A DNA stretch of 62,339 nt from positions 1 to 62,339 of the forward strand of contig DATDPS010000253.1 of the NCBI GenBank assembly GCA_035292625.1. Direction: 5' to 3'. The number at the start of each line of letters is the position of its first letter. Within the stretch, counting starts at the first letter, position 1. This stretch comes from SHZL01 sp035292625. Lineage in GTDB: Bacteria; Pseudomonadota; Gammaproteobacteria; Xanthomonadales; SZUA-36. Positions 34,129-42,460 of this stretch are shown here, piece after piece. Both the position numbers and the translations under genes were made by a program. Under the pieces are notes generated by a model. The model was not told where the DNA came from, did not search any database, and saw only the letters and a program-made list of their open reading frames with translations.

Positions 34129-34605
34129 TTAACTGTCCTGCGACAGCCGCTCCTCGGCAAGCCGGTCAAGTTCCGTGGCAAGATCCTTTTCCGGGCCAAG
34201 CTGCGTGGTTTGCAAGCCCAATTTTCGCGCCGCCTTGGCAAAATTACGCTTGGAACTTAACAACACAACGTGTTCGGGCCTGGCGGAATAACGCTGCAGG
34301 ATTTCCAATAGCGCATCCTCCCGGTTACGCTTTTTGGTCAACATTGAGCGCCGCACATAATAAACCCCATCGAGCACGCCCCCGAGGGCAGCCAATCGCT
34401 TGCGAATGCTGTTTGGCCCGAGCAGCGAATCGTCCGGGTTGCCGTGTTCGCCATTCCATTGCGTGGGTTGGGGCGCGGCGGCCAACAAGTGATACCCCTG
34501 TCGAGTCAGGGCAGCCAGCGAGCGCAGGATTTTTTCACTGGAGACGCTCTCCATGGCGGCCAGGATGTCGTCGCGACTGATCACCAGCAGGCGCGTGCCT
34601 GGCAT
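34129..34605 (-). CDS. Degenerate GmhB-like HAD protein, probably without phosphatase activity
   Basis: A 158-aa protein that aligns by eye with GmhB, the heptose bisphosphate phosphatase that often follows glyS. LLVISRDDIL takes the place of the catalytic LxxLDRDGxIN motif, so the nucleophile Asp is Ser. The zinc-loop cysteines and the CRKP motif are replaced by KKRNREDALLEIL, and the GDSxxD motif by LLSSKRNFAKAARKLG. The fold framework remains, for example LAALGGVLDGVYYVRR. It starts 3 bp from the glyS stop. I infer a non-catalytic or repurposed paralogue. Confidence 0.7.
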   Translation of the reverse strand: MPGTRLLVISRDDILAAMESVSSEKILRSLAALTRQGYHLLAAAPQPTQWNGEHGNPDDSLLGPNSIRKRLAALGGVLDGVYYVRRSMLTKKRNREDALLEILQRYSARPEHVVLLSSKRNFAKAARKLGLQTTQLGPEKDLATELDRLAEERLSQDS

Positions 34606-34608
34606 GGC

Positions 34609-36711
34609 TTACCCCAGCACCGACAGGTCGGCGACCCGGTCAAACAGCCCTTTAAGACGGGACAGCAGCGCGAGCCGGTTGAGGCGCAATCCGGCGTCTT
34701 CATCCAGGACCAAAACTGTGTCGAAAAAACGATCAATAGCGGGCCGGAGACTCGACAGGAGGTCCAGGCTCGCGCTGTAATCACCGCGATTCAGCAGGGG
34801 CACCACAGCCGCTTCAACCTGCTGAATTGTCGCGAAAAGACTGATTTCTTCGGGCAATATGAAGCGATCTTCGTCAATTGTATGCCCAACGCCAGTTTCA
34901 GCTTTGCGCAGGATATTACCCATTCGCTTGTTGGCGACCGCCAGGCTTAGCCCGGTTTCTTGCCCCAAAAACGCACTCAGCGCTTCCAGCCGGGCCTGTA
35001 AGTCAGGCAAAGTGCTCCAGGCCGAGCTTATGGCAGCCTGCACCACTTCAGCGCTATGGCCGGCGTCACGGAAATACGACCTGGCGCGCTCAATGACGAA
35101 TTCGCGCACCTCGATCAGCAATGCGGGGCTCACTTCGTGACCCTGTGCGGACAACTCGTTGGCAGCCATGGCCAGCAGGCGATCAGGGGCCAGTTCAATA
35201 CCGGCCTCACCCAAAATACGCACCAGGCCAAGCGCGATACGACGAAGCGCGAAGGGGTCCTTGTTACCCGTGGGCCTGAGTCCTGCTGCAAATACAGCCA
35301 CCAGGGTATCGGTGCGATCTGCCAGGCCAACGACCCGCCCGGCAGGAGTCGCTGGAATGGCATCACCGGCGAAGCGTGGCAGGTAATGTTGTTCGATGGC
35401 ATCAGCCACGGCCGGCAGCTCGCCAGCATGGAGTGCGTAATGGCGGCCCATGGTGCCCTGTAATTCGGGAAATTCCCCTACCATTTGCGTCAAAAGATCG
35501 CACTTGGCCAGCCGGGCTGCGCGTTCACAAGGGCCCGGATCGACAGCCAATTTTTCAGCTATATTCTTTGAAAGTGAGGCGATTCTTCGCGATTTGTCAC
35601 CAACAGATCCGATCTTCTGTTGAAAAATTACTTTATCCAGTAGTGGGATGTACGCCTCCAGAGGATGTTTTTGATCCTGCTCCAGGAAGAAGCGGGCATC
35701 CGCCAGCCGTGGCCGAGTGACTCGTTCGAAACCTTCGCGTACCTGGCTTTCTTCGGCAGACTGAAGGTTTACAACGGCCAGGAAGCGGTTGCTGATGTGC
35801 GTCGTGCCAGGTTCCGCAAAGACCGGAAAAAGCTTTTGGTGGTCCTGCATGCTGGCCACCAGGACTTCGTGCGGTATATCCAGGAATGCGGCGTCGAAGC
35901 TGCAGTCGATTACAACTGGCCATTCAACCAGGTTGTTCACTTCCGACAGTAAAGCTTCATCGATGCGGGTTGCCGGATTCCGGCCCAGCAAAGCATCGCG
36001 TATGCATGCCTTGCGCACATCCTGGTCCGCAATGACATGGGCCTTGAGCAGGACTTCCAGGTAACTGCAAGCCCGTGGAATCGGGTGTGGGCCGGGCGCA
36101 TGCACGCGATGCCCCCGAGTGTTGTTACCCGCCTCCTGGCCCAGCAAGTGGCCACGAAGCACCTGGCCACCGTGCAGCATGACCAGCCAGTGCATTGGGC
36201 GCACGAAGCTGAAATCGTGATCGGCCCAACGCATGGGCCGCGGCACCGGTAATTGGTGGATGGCCTGTTCAAGAACGGGAAAAATTATTTCTTCCAGGCC
36301 CTTTCCCGGGACACGGATGCAAGCCATCAGCCATTTGCCTTTGTCGGTTTCAAGGCTTTGCAATTGCTGGATGTCCAGGCCCACCGACCGAGCAAAACCC
36401 ACGGCGGCCCCCGTGGGTTTGCCTTCCTTGTCAAAAGCGGCCGCAATCGCAGGGCCGCGCCGCTCCTGTTCGTGGTCGGGTTGCCGCGCCGCCACGGCCT
36501 TTAGCAACAGGGCCAGGCGCCGGGGGCTGGAATAGGCCCGACTTGCTGGTTTATCGAAGACGATGCCATTTCGTTCCAACCCGGCGCATACGGAGCCAAA
36601 CAGTGCTTCGCGCAACTCGTCCAGGGCCTTGGGCGGTAATTCCTCGCAACCGATTTCAATCAGCAGGTCGGCGGCCGCCGGCTCTTTGACCGTGTCGCAA
36701 CCCTTGGTCAT
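34609..36711 (-). CDS. glyS: Glycyl-tRNA synthetase beta subunit
   Basis: The beta subunit of the bacterial alpha2beta2 glycyl-tRNA synthetase, which binds tRNA-Gly. The 700-aa length is normal. Typical stretches are LLIEIGCEELPPKALDELREAL, YSSPRRLALLLKAVA, DPFALRRIALGLVRI and the C-terminal anticodon-binding-like region. Its start overlaps the glyQ stop (ATGA). Confidence 0.96.
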   Translation of the reverse strand: MTKGCDTVKEPAAADLLIEIGCEELPPKALDELREALFGSVCAGLERNGIVFDKPASRAYSSPRRLALLLKAVAARQPDHEQERRGPAIAAAFDKEGKPTGAAVGFARSVGLDIQQLQSLETDKGKWLMACIRVPGKGLEEIIFPVLEQAIHQLPVPRPMRWADHDFSFVRPMHWLVMLHGGQVLRGHLLGQEAGNNTRGHRVHAPGPHPIPRACSYLEVLLKAHVIADQDVRKACIRDALLGRNPATRIDEALLSEVNNLVEWPVVIDCSFDAAFLDIPHEVLVASMQDHQKLFPVFAEPGTTHISNRFLAVVNLQSAEESQVREGFERVTRPRLADARFFLEQDQKHPLEAYIPLLDKVIFQQKIGSVGDKSRRIASLSKNIAEKLAVDPGPCERAARLAKCDLLTQMVGEFPELQGTMGRHYALHAGELPAVADAIEQHYLPRFAGDAIPATPAGRVVGLADRTDTLVAVFAAGLRPTGNKDPFALRRIALGLVRILGEAGIELAPDRLLAMAANELSAQGHEVSPALLIEVREFVIERARSYFRDAGHSAEVVQAAISSAWSTLPDLQARLEALSAFLGQETGLSLAVANKRMGNILRKAETGVGHTIDEDRFILPEEISLFATIQQVEAAVVPLLNRGDYSASLDLLSSLRPAIDRFFDTVLVLDEDAGLRLNRLALLSRLKGLFDRVADLSVLG

Positions 36712-37598
36712 GGCGCCGGTTTCTCCAGGCCCGGAAAGCCCAGCGCTTCGCGGCGGTTGAAGTAGCTTTCGGCGACTTGCTTGGCCAGGTTTCGAACACG
36801 CAGGATGTAACGTTGCCGTTCAGTTACTGAGATAGCGCGGCGCGCGTCCAGCAGGTTAAAGGTATGTGAAGCTTTTAGCACCTGCTCGTAAGCGGGCAGC
36901 GGCAGGTTCAAGCCCACCAGTTTTCCGGCGGCCAGTTCACAGGTATCGAACCAGGCAAAAAGAGCCTCCACGTTGGCATGCTCGAAGTTGTAATGGGATT
37001 GCTCAACTTCGTTTTGCAGAAAGACTTCCCCATAAGTCACTTTGCGGCCACCCACGTCGGTCCACACCAGGTCATACACGCTGTCCACGCCTTGCAGATA
37101 CATGGACAGTCGTTCGGTACCGTAGGTAATCTCTCCTAGCACGGGACGGCACTCGAGCCCCCCGGCCTGTTGAAAATAGGTGAACTGGGTGACTTCCATG
37201 CCATTCAGCCACACTTCCCAACCCAGCCCCCAGGCGCCGAGGGTAGGTGATTCCCAGTTGTCTTCGACAAAGCGGATGTCATGAACGCGCGGGTTTATGC
37301 CGATGGCAGCCAACGATTCGAGGTACAGATCCTGGATGTTTTCCGGTGACGGCTTCATCACCACCTGGTATTGGTAGTAGTGCTGTAAGCGGTTGGGGTT
37401 TTCTCCATAACGCCCGTCCGTGGGACGGCGGCAGGGTTGTACGTAAGCGGCATTCCACGGTTCCGGTCCGATGGAACGAAGAAAAGTGGCCGGGTGAAAC
37501 GTTCCCGCTCCCACCTCCAGGTCCAGGGGTTGCACCAGCACACAACCCTGGCGGGACCAAAAATCATCCAGCCCCTTGATAAATTCTTGAAACGTCAT
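36708..37598 (-). CDS. glyQ: Glycyl-tRNA synthetase alpha subunit
   Basis: The catalytic alpha subunit. The ATG at 37598 gives MTFQEFIKGLDDFWSRQGCVLVQPLDLEVGAGTFHPAT, the standard N terminus; an upstream Met at 37637 would run into a dispersed repeat. The 296-aa length fits the family. It is first in the glyQ-glyS-GmhB-like group. Confidence 0.96.
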   Translation of the reverse strand: MTFQEFIKGLDDFWSRQGCVLVQPLDLEVGAGTFHPATFLRSIGPEPWNAAYVQPCRRPTDGRYGENPNRLQHYYQYQVVMKPSPENIQDLYLESLAAIGINPRVHDIRFVEDNWESPTLGAWGLGWEVWLNGMEVTQFTYFQQAGGLECRPVLGEITYGTERLSMYLQGVDSVYDLVWTDVGGRKVTYGEVFLQNEVEQSHYNFEHANVEALFAWFDTCELAAGKLVGLNLPLPAYEQVLKASHTFNLLDARRAISVTERQRYILRVRNLAKQVAESYFNRREALGFPGLEKPAP

Positions 37599-37620
37599 AG
37601 AAATCCGTTGCAGTACACTT

Positions 37621-37642
37621 AGGGAGCCTCTGATCAATTATG
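37621..37642. repeat. Dispersed 22-bp repeat, copy 2
   Basis: It shares CCTCTGATCAATTATG and flanking bases with 24923-24944. It lies 22 bp upstream of the glyQ start, in the same orientation relative to the leftward gene as copy 1 has to mnmE. Confidence 0.55.
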
Positions 37643-37711
37643 CATGGGCGGGACGAAGCTTTGCGGGATGCTCCGCTCCGACAGAAGGCGCGGGCCGGGT
37701 CAGGCCGGCCA

Positions 37712-38158
37712 CTAAGGCACGGGCTCCACCATAAAGATGACGCCATCCACATCAACCACCCGGACAAGCGTTCCGGCCGGCAGATCAGGACCCTTCACGC
37801 GCCAGGTTGAATCGTCGACCTCGACTTTACCCACGCCGTTGACAATGGGGTGGTCGAGCGTAAACAAACGCCCGGTGTACTGGCGGCCCCGTTGATTCAG
37901 CAGCGGTTGATCGGAGACCTGGGGGCGGCTTTCGCGGTACTTCCGCCAGGCAATGACGGCGATCACCGAGAGGATGCCAAACAGCACCAGTTGCAGCTCA
38001 ATGGTCAAGGAAGGAATGACCAACAGCAGCAAACCAACGGCGGCCGCAGCGATCCCCAACCAAAGGAAGAAGAACACCGGGCTGGTAAGCTCCAGGATAA
38101 GCAACACCCCGGCCAGGATCCACCAGTGCCAGAAAACCACCTGTTCAAACCAATTCAT
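37712..38158 (-). CDS. NfeD-family membrane protein
   Basis: A 148-aa short NfeD protein with membrane segments at about residues 8-55 (WWILAGVLLILELTSPVFFFLWLGIAAAAVGLL-type) and a C-terminal OB-fold domain (NQRGRQYTGRLF, LPAGTLVRVVDVDGVIFMVEPV). NfeD proteins pair with SPFH/stomatin proteins in membrane microdomains. It follows the SPFH gene by 10 bp. The ATG at 38158 is chosen because the longer reading runs back into that gene. Confidence 0.88.
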   Translation of the reverse strand: MNWFEQVVFWHWWILAGVLLILELTSPVFFFLWLGIAAAAVGLLLLVIPSLTIELQLVLFGILSVIAVIAWRKYRESRPQVSDQPLLNQRGRQYTGRLFTLDHPIVNGVGKVEVDDSTWRVKGPDLPAGTLVRVVDVDGVIFMVEPVP

Positions 38159-38168
38159 GACCCGCTCC

Positions 38169-39101
38169 TCACTGGTCGCCTGCGGCCTTGCCGAAAGCGC
38201 TTTTCGCCACTTCGCCGATACCGGCGAGGCTGGACAGAATGCTGGTTGCCTCCACCGGCAATAAAAGGGTCTTGTTGTTTGGGCCAGTGGCAAAAGCATG
38301 CAGCGCCTCGACATATTTTTGCGCAACGAAGTAGTTCACGGCCTGGATGTTGCCGGAGGCAATGGCCTGGGAAACCATGGTGGTTGCACGTGCTTCGGCT
38401 TCGGCCAGCCGTTCACGTGCTTCGGCGTCGCGGAAGGCAGCTTCCTTGCGGCCTTCGGCCTGCAACACGGCCGCCTGCTTTTCACCTTCTGAACGCAGAA
38501 TTTGTGCCTGTCGAAAACCTTCCGCTTCGAGGATGTTGGCGCGTTTTTCACGCTCCGCTTTCATCTGCCGCGCCATGGAGTCAACCAGGTCCTTGGGCGG
38601 GCTGATGTCCTTGATCTCGATGCGCGTGACCTTGACGCCCCACGGCGTGGTCGCCTCGTCAACGACGTTCAACAGGCGATGGTTGATTTCATCTCGCTTG
38701 GACAGGGCATCGTCGAGGTCCAGTGATCCGAGAACGGTTCGAATGTTGGTCATGGTCAGGTTGAGTATGGCGTGTTCCAGGTGGTGCACCTCGTAAGCGG
38801 CTTTGGCGGCATCCAGTATCTGGAAAAACACCACGCCATCCACCGTCAGCAAGGCGTTGTCTCGGGAGATCACTTCCTGTGAAGGCACGTCGGCCACGCG
38901 CTCCATCATGTTGATCTGGTGGCCAATCCGGTTCATGAACGGAACGATGAAATGGAAGCCCGGGCGCAGGGTTGCGCTGTACCGCCCGAAACGCTCCAGC
39001 GTGTATTCATAGCCCTGGTGCACGATGATTACCGCCTTGCGCACCATGGTGATGCCAAGAAAAGCGGCCACAATGGCCCAGATCAAAGGATTATCGAACA
39101 T
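38169..39101 (-). CDS. SPFH/Band 7 stomatin-like protein (QmcA type)
   Basis: A 310-aa membrane-anchored SPFH protein. It has an N-terminal hydrophobic segment (IWAIVAAFLGITMV), the Band 7 domain (VHQGYEYTLERFGRY, LRPGFHFIVPF, ISRDNALLTVDGVVFFQI, KDISPPKDLVDSMARQMKAEREKRA) and a long Ala/Glu coiled-coil region. The ATG at 39101 has GGAGA upstream. With NfeD it forms a known two-gene unit that may support membrane protein quality control. Confidence 0.92.
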   Translation of the reverse strand: MFDNPLIWAIVAAFLGITMVRKAVIIVHQGYEYTLERFGRYSATLRPGFHFIVPFMNRIGHQINMMERVADVPSQEVISRDNALLTVDGVVFFQILDAAKAAYEVHHLEHAILNLTMTNIRTVLGSLDLDDALSKRDEINHRLLNVVDEATTPWGVKVTRIEIKDISPPKDLVDSMARQMKAEREKRANILEAEGFRQAQILRSEGEKQAAVLQAEGRKEAAFRDAEARERLAEAEARATTMVSQAIASGNIQAVNYFVAQKYVEALHAFATGPNNKTLLLPVEATSILSSLAGIGEVAKSAFGKAAGDQ

Positions 39102-39272
39102 GACGACTCTCCGTGATGGGTTGACACGAGCTGCCTTTACCATGGTCTCATGACTGGAGGGGCACAGACCGGGTTGCAGGAAAGGTCCACTGCCATCACG
39201 ATAGCAGACACGGCCCTCGAACGGATACGCCAGAAGTCATTTACCGGTCTGTCAACACGAAGAAACAGTGTA

Positions 39273-40031
39273 ATGAGTGAAAAAGACACGCTGTACCAGG
39301 ACACGCGCGACAGGGGCAGGACCGACCCGGCAAGGCCGGCTGACACGGGCGATTTTGTTTTCGACGAACGCGTGGTGCGGGTCTTTCCCGACATGATCAG
39401 GCGCTCGGTGCCGGGCTACACCCTGGTGTTGCAAATGATTGGCCTGTTGGCCCATCGCTACGTGCAAGCGGACAGTCAGGTGTATGACCTGGGCTGTTCG
39501 CTGGGCGCTGCCACACTGGCCATGCGTCAGGCAACGGGCGCCGCCGGTGTCCGTTTTATCGGCGTGGATAACTCACCGGCCATGATCCAGCGCTGCCGGG
39601 AACGGTTGGAAAGCTTAGGCGGAGAAGCCGCTATGGACTGGGTTCTGGGCGATATCCGCACAGTGGTGGTCAGCAATGCATCCATGACGGTTCTCAACTA
39701 CACCTTGCAGTTTGTGGAGCCACAACAACGACAATTCGTGTTGCAGCGCATTGCTGCAGGAACCCGGCCAGGCGGCATCCTGGTGTTGTCCGAAAAGATC
39801 TGTTTTGACGACCCCGCGGTACAGGAACTGCAAACCAACCTGCACCACGAATTCAAGCGCGCACAGGGCTATTCCGCTCTGGAGATCGCGCGCAAACGCG
39901 GCGCTCTGGAGCGTGTGCTGCAGCCAGACAGTGACGCCAGGCACAGGCAACGGCTGGAGGAAGCGGGCTGGCAGCGTGCCGTATGTTTTTTCCAGGCATG
40001 CAATTTTGCCTCTTACCTCGCCTTTCGCTGA
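39273..40031 (+). CDS. cmoA: CmoA, carboxy-SAM synthase
   Basis: CmoA makes carboxy-S-adenosylmethionine from SAM and prephenate for the wobble uridine of tRNA. The ATG at 39273 gives a 252-aa protein starting MSEKDTLYQ. Family stretches are FDERVVRVFPDMIRRSVPGY, VYDLGCSLGAATLAM and NYTLQFVEP. The upstream in-frame Met at 39150 adds a leader not seen in the family. It overlaps cmoB by 26 bp. Confidence 0.94.
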   Translation: MSEKDTLYQDTRDRGRTDPARPADTGDFVFDERVVRVFPDMIRRSVPGYTLVLQMIGLLAHRYVQADSQVYDLGCSLGAATLAMRQATGAAGVRFIGVDNSPAMIQRCRERLESLGGEAAMDWVLGDIRTVVVSNASMTVLNYTLQFVEPQQRQFVLQRIAAGTRPGGILVLSEKICFDDPAVQELQTNLHHEFKRAQGYSALEIARKRGALERVLQPDSDARHRQRLEEAGWQRAVCFFQACNFASYLAFR

Positions 40032-40986
40032 CCTGTGTGGCCAGGCGTTTGCCGCGCTTGACGAGCAGGCGGTGGGAAATGACTGGTTGCAGGCGCTGTG
40101 TAAAAACGCCACCCACGTGACGCAGCAAAATACGCATGGTGACTCGCCACTGTGGACTGAAGCTTTGCGGCGTTTGCCACCCGCGATAAGCTGCCTGGAT
40201 GCGCGCCGTGCGGCGCCAATTCTGGGACATCCCGTCGCTGACCGGGAGCGGCTGCAGGAAATTTTGCTGTCGTTCCATCCCTGGCGGAAAGGCCCCCTGG
40301 AAGTGGCGGGGGTGCTGATCGACAGCGAGTGGCGATCGGACTGGAAGTGGGAGCGTGTGCGGCCGCACGTAGACCTGCGCAACCAGTTCGTGCTGGACAT
40401 CGGTTGCGGCAACGGCTACTTCGGCTGGCGCATGCTGGCAGAAGGAGCCAGGCTAGTGGTGGGTATCGATCCGATGCTGGTTTTCTTCATGCAATGGCTG
40501 GCCTGCCGCCATTTTGCCGGAGATGCTCCCAACTTCGTTCTGCCGCTGGGTGTGGAGGACCTGCCGGCGGGTCCGGCCGGGATCGACACGATATTTTCCA
40601 TGGGGGTTTTGTATCACCGACGCGATCCGCTTGAGCACCTGCGGCGGATACGCAAACTGCTGAAACCGGGCGGAATGTTGGTGCTGGAGACCCTGGTATT
40701 GCCGGGTGAGAGCGGCGGGCCGGTACTGGTGCCAGCCTCACGTTATGCGCGCATGCGCAACGTCTGGGCGGTACCGACGACTGGCCAACTGCTCCAGTGG
40801 GTGGATAGGGCGGGCTTCCAGGCGGCGGTTTTGACGGACGTTTCCGCCACGACAACGGAAGAGCAGCGCAGTACGCAATGGATGCGATTCGAATCGCTGG
40901 CCCAGGCGCTGGACCCGTCGGATGCCGGACGGACGCTGGAAGGCTATCCGGCGCCCACCCGCGCGATTGTCATCGCCCACACCTGA
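40006..40986 (+). CDS. cmoB: CmoB, tRNA U34 carboxymethyltransferase
   Basis: CmoB transfers the carboxymethyl group to hydroxyuridine 34 of tRNA. The frame is open from 39712, but family length (about 323 aa) and alignment place the start at TTG 40006, giving 326 aa and an overlap with cmoA. Motifs are FHPWRKGPLEVAGVLIDSEWRSDWKWERV, VLDIGCGNGYFGWRM and SMGVLYHRRDPLEHL. The substrate is supplied by the upstream gene. Confidence 0.92.
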   Translation: MPLTSPFADLCGQAFAALDEQAVGNDWLQALCKNATHVTQQNTHGDSPLWTEALRRLPPAISCLDARRAAPILGHPVADRERLQEILLSFHPWRKGPLEVAGVLIDSEWRSDWKWERVRPHVDLRNQFVLDIGCGNGYFGWRMLAEGARLVVGIDPMLVFFMQWLACRHFAGDAPNFVLPLGVEDLPAGPAGIDTIFSMGVLYHRRDPLEHLRRIRKLLKPGGMLVLETLVLPGESGGPVLVPASRYARMRNVWAVPTTGQLLQWVDRAGFQAAVLTDVSATTTEEQRSTQWMRFESLAQALDPSDAGRTLEGYPAPTRAIVIAHT

Positions 40987-41022
40987 TTCATATCAAGCAA
41001 TGAACGCAGGTTAGAGTTGGCT

Positions 41023-41526
41023 TCACGGCAAACTGGAGCGCATTTCCACCGCGCCGCTTTCGGTCGCCATCAGCGCCGCCACCTGCTGGCGAAACGCCAG
41101 CGGGCCGAAGCCGAAACGCTTCAGTCCTGAATAGTTACCGTTGCTGCGGACGCGCTCGCAGAAAATCAGCGGTCGCTTGTGCTTCTGTGCATAGTGCTTG
41201 AGCCATTCCAGTGTGCGATCCGGAATAACGTCTCCAACGGGTATTGTGAAGATAACGAGCTGTCCATGCCAGGGCATTGAAAGCAACACGATGGCACCAC
41301 AGAGATCTGGGCGCATCCAGTCAGGCAGGGGGCTTTTTTCCACCAGCCAGGAGCAGATGAAGTTCCTGCACGGGTCCTGTGGCCGATCAGTGTAGATACT
41401 GCAGCCGTGCGCGGTGCTGTAGGGACAAGGCTGGCCTGCATGGACCTTGTGGCCTCTAATTTCAGCGCTGAGCCAGCCGTCGCAGCAGGCGGTGCACGGA
41501 GAGCATTGACGGTGGCTTGATTCCAC
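41023..41526 (-). CDS. YkgJ-like cysteine-cluster protein
   Basis: A 167-aa protein of the YkgJ/UPF0153 family, thought to bind zinc or an iron-sulfur cluster. It starts at GTG 41526 with a GGGAGA sequence upstream. The N-terminal cluster CSPCTACCDGW is followed by CPYSTAHGCSIYTDRPQDPCRNFICSW, the typical eight-cysteine pattern. The function is unknown for most members. It stands alone between cmoB and the amidase gene. Confidence 0.8.
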   Translation of the reverse strand: MESSHRQCSPCTACCDGWLSAEIRGHKVHAGQPCPYSTAHGCSIYTDRPQDPCRNFICSWLVEKSPLPDWMRPDLCGAIVLLSMPWHGQLVIFTIPVGDVIPDRTLEWLKHYAQKHKRPLIFCERVRSNGNYSGLKRFGFGPLAFRQQVAALMATESGAVEMRSSLP

Positions 41527-41599
41527 GGGGTCTCCCGGACAGCGAGTAGCAAATCTGCACTACTTTAACCCGCATGTTGCACCGGTGCGCGGTGACGAT

Positions 41600-42145
41600 T
41601 CACCGCAGGCGGCGCAGAGGCACGGAAAACGCCACCCGCTCCCAGGGAAAAAGCGGACCCGGATCGCACTTGCGGCGCACCAGGACGGCGGGGTCATTGG
41701 CGGCGGGGACGAGGGCGCTGTCCAGGTCTTCATGCCCGGCGATCCAACGCAGGGAATTGAAGCTGGTGCAGAGGGAATGAAGCAAGTTCAGCAAGCCCTG
41801 CACCTGGGCGTCGGGATAGGGCTCCTGCATGGTTTGCCGCTCACTGTGCAGCCAGTCGGGATAGCGCCCGCGATTTACCAGCTCGATGCCAATGCTGCGC
41901 TCGTTATAGGCCCGGACATGGTGCGCGATGCGCGCGGGGTCTACCCACTGCTGTGCGTTGCCTTCGCGATCCAGGTAAAAATGACCCGAGTTGCCGGTGC
42001 CGGCAGGCAGATAGTGAATTGCCTCACCGTACGAGCGTGCGGTTTCAAGGTCGGGCAATTCGGTGCAGTGGATTACGACAAGATCAATAGCAGATGGCGG
42101 CCGCAAATCCAGTTGTTGCTCATAGGGCAGAGGCCGCAGCTTCAT
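41600..42145 (-). CDS. AmpD-like N-acetylmuramoyl-L-alanine amidase
   Basis: A 181-aa amidase_2 domain protein that cuts the bond between muramic acid and the stem peptide. Zinc-site and family motifs are LVVIHCTELPDLETAR, GHFYLDREGNAQQWVDPARIAHHV, SIGIELVNRG and IAGHEDLDSALVPAANDPAVLVRRKCDPG. The ATG at 42145 is chosen because upstream codons overlap the small lipoprotein gene. No signal peptide is seen, so a cytoplasmic recycling role as in AmpD is likely. Confidence 0.87.
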   Translation of the reverse strand: MKLRPLPYEQQLDLRPPSAIDLVVIHCTELPDLETARSYGEAIHYLPAGTGNSGHFYLDREGNAQQWVDPARIAHHVRAYNERSIGIELVNRGRYPDWLHSERQTMQEPYPDAQVQGLLNLLHSLCTSFNSLRWIAGHEDLDSALVPAANDPAVLVRRKCDPGPLFPWERVAFSVPLRRLR

Positions 42146-42176
42146 CAAATTCAGGCCCCGGCCAGAAAGCGCGCAA

Positions 42177-42368
42177 TCATTTCTCCACTGGACACGGCCC
42201 AATGGTGTCACCGTGATCCAGGTGCGCAAAACTCGCCGCATTGGAGACTGTGATGGTTTTCTTGTCCTTGTGACAGATAACCACCTGGCCAACCCTGCGG
42301 TCGCTGACCGAGTCCGCGGAGCAGGCTATGAGCAGGAGAAACATCACACACAAGATTGCCGTACGCAT
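42177..42368 (-). CDS. Small lipoprotein with CHK...HGD motif
   Basis: A 63-aa secreted protein. The N terminus MRTAILCVMFLLLIAC is a lipoprotein signal with lipobox LLIAC. The mature part has VICHKDKKTITVSNAASFAHLDHGDTIGPC, a small conserved Cys/His motif seen in many short bacterial exported proteins of unknown function. It lies upstream of the amidase gene in the same direction. Confidence 0.75.
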   Translation of the reverse strand: MRTAILCVMFLLLIACSADSVSDRRVGQVVICHKDKKTITVSNAASFAHLDHGDTIGPCPVEK

Positions 42369-42460
42369 ACAAAAACCCCGCTGATTTTCCACGTCCTGCA
42401 ACTATACCGCAAAGCGGCCGGACGAAGTCTCCGTACCGGTGTCTTGCACAGGAGTTACGC

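Noticed and set aside
41166..41552. 128-codon ORF overlapping the YkgJ-like gene
   Set aside because: It is another frame of the same strand; the Cys-rich frame matches a known family.
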